Origin: Chthoniobacterales bacterium
GTDB lineage: Bacteria; Verrucomicrobiota; Verrucomicrobiia; Chthoniobacterales; UBA6821
NCBI GenBank assembly: GCA_021733705.1
Contig: JAIPKF010000066.1
Span: 1 to 7,565, forward strand
DNA length: 7,565 bases
Reading direction: 5' to 3'
Part shown: positions 5,901 to 7,565 of the stretch, piece after piece
Numbering within the stretch: position 1 is the stretch's first letter
Layout of the letters: each line of letters starts with the position of its first letter
Program-made: the position numbers and the translations under genes
Notes under the pieces: generated by a model
What the model was told of the DNA's origin: nothing
The model's database searches: none
What the model saw: the letters and a program-made list of their open reading frames with translations, nothing else

Positions 5901-6896
5901 ATGAGCACTACTTTTATATTTCGGCAGCTCTTTTCCTTATTGCTTTTTTTAATAAGCATATTTGGAGGATTCTGTGGGAGAGCCTACGCCACTCTTAGTG
6001 AACAACAGAAACAAACTCTTTTCCTGGAATCAAAAAAAACCACGCATCATTCGCACCAATCTTCGGTGCCTAGGAAAAAATCATCTTCAACATCTCACAA
6101 AAAACATCATTCTTATTCGACTCGTAGCACTAAAAGCTCTTCAGGTGTTCACAAAACATCCACAGCAGCTCATGCTTCCTCCTCCCACGGCTCTTCAGCT
6201 TCCGGCATTGCACCAAGCAGCAGCACCTCCCATGATATCATTATTCCTATCAATGACCCTAATCCTATTGTCATTGAAAAATCGGGCCTGATTCCAGATC
6301 AAGGATTAGAACCACCTCCAGAACCTACTTCAAGCAAATCACATGGCCTCGACTGGCTTTTTGGAAATCACCACTATCCAAATTCTTATCACTATCTTTC
6401 TTACTCGGCACAAAGAGCAATTGAACGGGCTCATGTTCGTCGCAGCAGATGGAAATATATCATTATTCATAACAGTGGGACTCGCTCTGGGAATGCACGC
6501 ATTTTTGATATTTATCATCGTCGTGTCAGAAAAATGGTAAATGGGCTAGCATACCATTTTGTCATTGGGAATGGGCATGCTTCAGGCGATGGGGAGGTAG
6601 AGATAGGACATCGCTGGACCGCTCAGCTTAATGGAGGACATGTGGCTAGTGATTACCTAAATGACATCTCACTTGGGATCTGTTTAGTAGGTGATTACAA
6701 TCGTGATGCACCAACAAAAAAACAGGTCGCAGTACTTAAAGAGTTGATTACATGCTTGCGACTCCGTGTTGGTAGATCCCAAGGGCATCAAGCACTCGTC
6801 TACGCCCATAAAGAAATTAATCCCAGACCAACCGACTGCCCTGGAAAACGTTTCCCTTATAACTGGCTACATCAATCATTTTGTCCAATTCAATAA
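5901..6896 (+). CDS. Secreted N-acetylmuramoyl-L-alanine amidase-like protein (Amidase_2/PGRP fold)
   Basis: This predicted zinc amidase cleaves the bond between N-acetylmuramic acid and L-alanine in peptidoglycan, in the periplasm or cell wall. Residues 1-30 form a signal peptide with a hydrophobic core (about 10-24) and AYA before a likely cleavage site. Residues 44-112 are low-complexity, rich in Ser, His, Lys and Thr. Proline-rich spacers follow to about 145. The catalytic domain spans about 183-325: YIIIHNSGT (first zinc His190), GLAYHFVIGNG (Tyr218), an SGDGEVEIGHRW segment, SLGICLVGDYN, then YAHKEI (His303) and TDCPG (Cys313). His190, His303 and Cys313 correspond to the zinc ligands of T7 lysozyme-type amidases, so it looks active. 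No transmembrane segment follows the signal. It could turn over or recycle the organism's own wall or act on another bacterium. It may be transcribed with truA. Confidence 0.88.
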   Translation: MSTTFIFRQLFSLLLFLISIFGGFCGRAYATLSEQQKQTLFLESKKTTHHSHQSSVPRKKSSSTSHKKHHSYSTRSTKSSSGVHKTSTAAHASSSHGSSASGIAPSSSTSHDIIIPINDPNPIVIEKSGLIPDQGLEPPPEPTSSKSHGLDWLFGNHHYPNSYHYLSYSAQRAIERAHVRRSRWKYIIIHNSGTRSGNARIFDIYHRRVRKMVNGLAYHFVIGNGHASGDGEVEIGHRWTAQLNGGHVASDYLNDISLGICLVGDYNRDAPTKKQVAVLKELITCLRLRVGRSQGHQALVYAHKEINPRPTDCPGKRFPYNWLHQSFCPIQ

Positions 6897-6933
6897 AGGA
6901 TACCTCTAGATACGATATTTCGGGGAGATGAGA

Positions 6934-7565
6934 TTACTTCATAGAAAAAATCATCATTTTTAATTTTTCTTTGACGATCCCTTTGGCAAAGATACCAGTT
7001 TGTATGAGAGCATTTTTAGAATCATCGGAGTGATAAGCAAAAATAATATGACGCTCCCCTTTTTCTATCCATCCTACAAACCATGCCCCATGGGGGCCTA
7101 AAAAGCTATCATGAGGACCTGTGCAATATTTTCCATAAAGTTTCCATCCATTCGATAATTCATCGATAAAGAGGATTTTTCGTGTTATTTCCTGTGCTCT
7201 TGGACTCGCTGGAAGTTGAGATGCTAATAATTTTTGTAAGAATAGGACTTGTTCCTCTGTCGATATTTTTAAATTTCTTTTGAACCACAAAAACATCGGC
7301 TCTCCCTCTTTATCAGAAAATTTCAGTTTCTCGACATCACCGTATTGAAAAGCAGCAAGGTATTCTTGCAGCCTATCGTAGCTTAGTTGCTTCAGAATCC
7401 GTTCAGAATACCAGATGGAATTAAAAGTGTTGTTAGTATGCTCATGACTCATCCATGTCCTGGGATTGTATGAATTTTGGAAAAAGGGGATAAGCCAAAA
7501 AAAATGATTCTGATCGCTCTTATCGTAATCAATAAGAGGATGTGTCTCATCATATAAAATCCCCT
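6934..7565 (-). CDS. Class D beta-lactamase-fold protein, C-terminal part, active-site motifs altered (5' end outside window)
   Basis: The frame is open without a stop from the window edge to TAA at 6934, giving at least 209 residues; the Met at 7452 is internal, not the start. The fold assignment rests on similarity to OXA-1-like enzymes: NPRTWM (7467-7450), TFNSIWYSERI followed by LQEYLAAFQYGD, LKISTEEQVLFLQKLL, WKLYGKYCTG, and GAWFVGWIEKG near the C-terminus. Family motifs are changed. The S-x-V position reads Asn-Ser-Ile (7422-7414), YGN reads YGD (7344-7336), and KTG reads Lys-Tyr-Cys (7131-7123) or, with a gap, Cys-Thr-Gly. There is a small insertion between RTWM and the first motif. 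The nucleophilic Ser-x-x-Lys would lie upstream, outside the window. Loss of beta-lactamase activity, or a binding or sensing role, is inferred. It is convergent with the amidase, 37 bp apart. Confidence 0.8.
   Translation of the reverse strand, partial: GILYDETHPLIDYDKSDQNHFFWLIPFFQNSYNPRTWMSHEHTNNTFNSIWYSERILKQLSYDRLQEYLAAFQYGDVEKLKFSDKEGEPMFLWFKRNLKISTEEQVLFLQKLLASQLPASPRAQEITRKILFIDELSNGWKLYGKYCTGPHDSFLGPHGAWFVGWIEKGERHIIFAYHSDDSKNALIQTGIFAKGIVKEKLKMMIFSMK

Noticed and set aside
6897..6933. Bidirectional terminator between the convergent amidase and class D-like genes
   Set aside because: No stable inverted repeat with T-runs is visible in the 37 bp.
7450..7452. ATG as the start of the class D-like protein
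   Set aside because: The frame stays open to the window edge, and the upstream codons encode residues that fit the family (NPRTW just before this Met).

Overview
The window is a bacterial chromosome segment of conserved housekeeping genes, broken up by a family of small palindromic repeats. On the minus strand, in transcription order, lie rpmE (ribosomal protein L31), prfA (release factor 1), prmC (release-factor methyltransferase) and murA (first committed step of peptidoglycan synthesis). On the plus strand lie ruvX/yqgF, truA and a secreted zinc amidase of the Amidase_2/PGRP type. At the right edge, on the minus strand and running out of the window, is the C-terminal part of an OXA-1-like class D beta-lactamase-fold protein whose visible active-site motifs are all altered.

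The gene set (murein synthesis and turnover, signal peptide, RF1 with its methylase) fits a Gram-negative-type bacterium. The rpmE-prfA-prmC order occurs in Chlamydiae, Verrucomicrobia and Firmicutes. The amidase resembles PVC-type sequences, so a verrucomicrobial, possibly small-genome symbiotic, bacterium is my best guess. This is inference at low confidence. None of the seven start codons visible has a convincing Shine-Dalgarno sequence at normal spacing.

The main point of interest is the repeat family. Four copies (1-139 partial, 144-319, 1645-1827, 4884-5059) occupy every intergenic gap longer than about 110 bp. Each has ends of the form CCCGGATATTTCATACT in inverted orientation and abuts TTAA. 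Each is an imperfect palindrome along its whole length; in two copies the hairpin tip falls exactly at the midpoint. They look like TTAA-targeted, non-autonomous MITEs. The arms are modular: the copy before truA has a right arm 95% identical to that of one copy and a left arm about 88% identical to the inverted right arm of another. One copy supplies the last six codons and the stop of murA. Two copies are fused head to tail across a single shared TTAA.

Layout: 1-323 tandem repeats, overlapping the 3' end of murA; 301-1572 murA; 1573-1954 non-coding with repeat 3; 1955-4340 prmC, prfA, rpmE; 4341-4440 divergent promoter region; 4441-4857 ruvX; 4858-5084 repeat 4; 5085-5861 truA; 5901-6896 amidase; 6934-7565 class D-like protein, convergent with the amidase.
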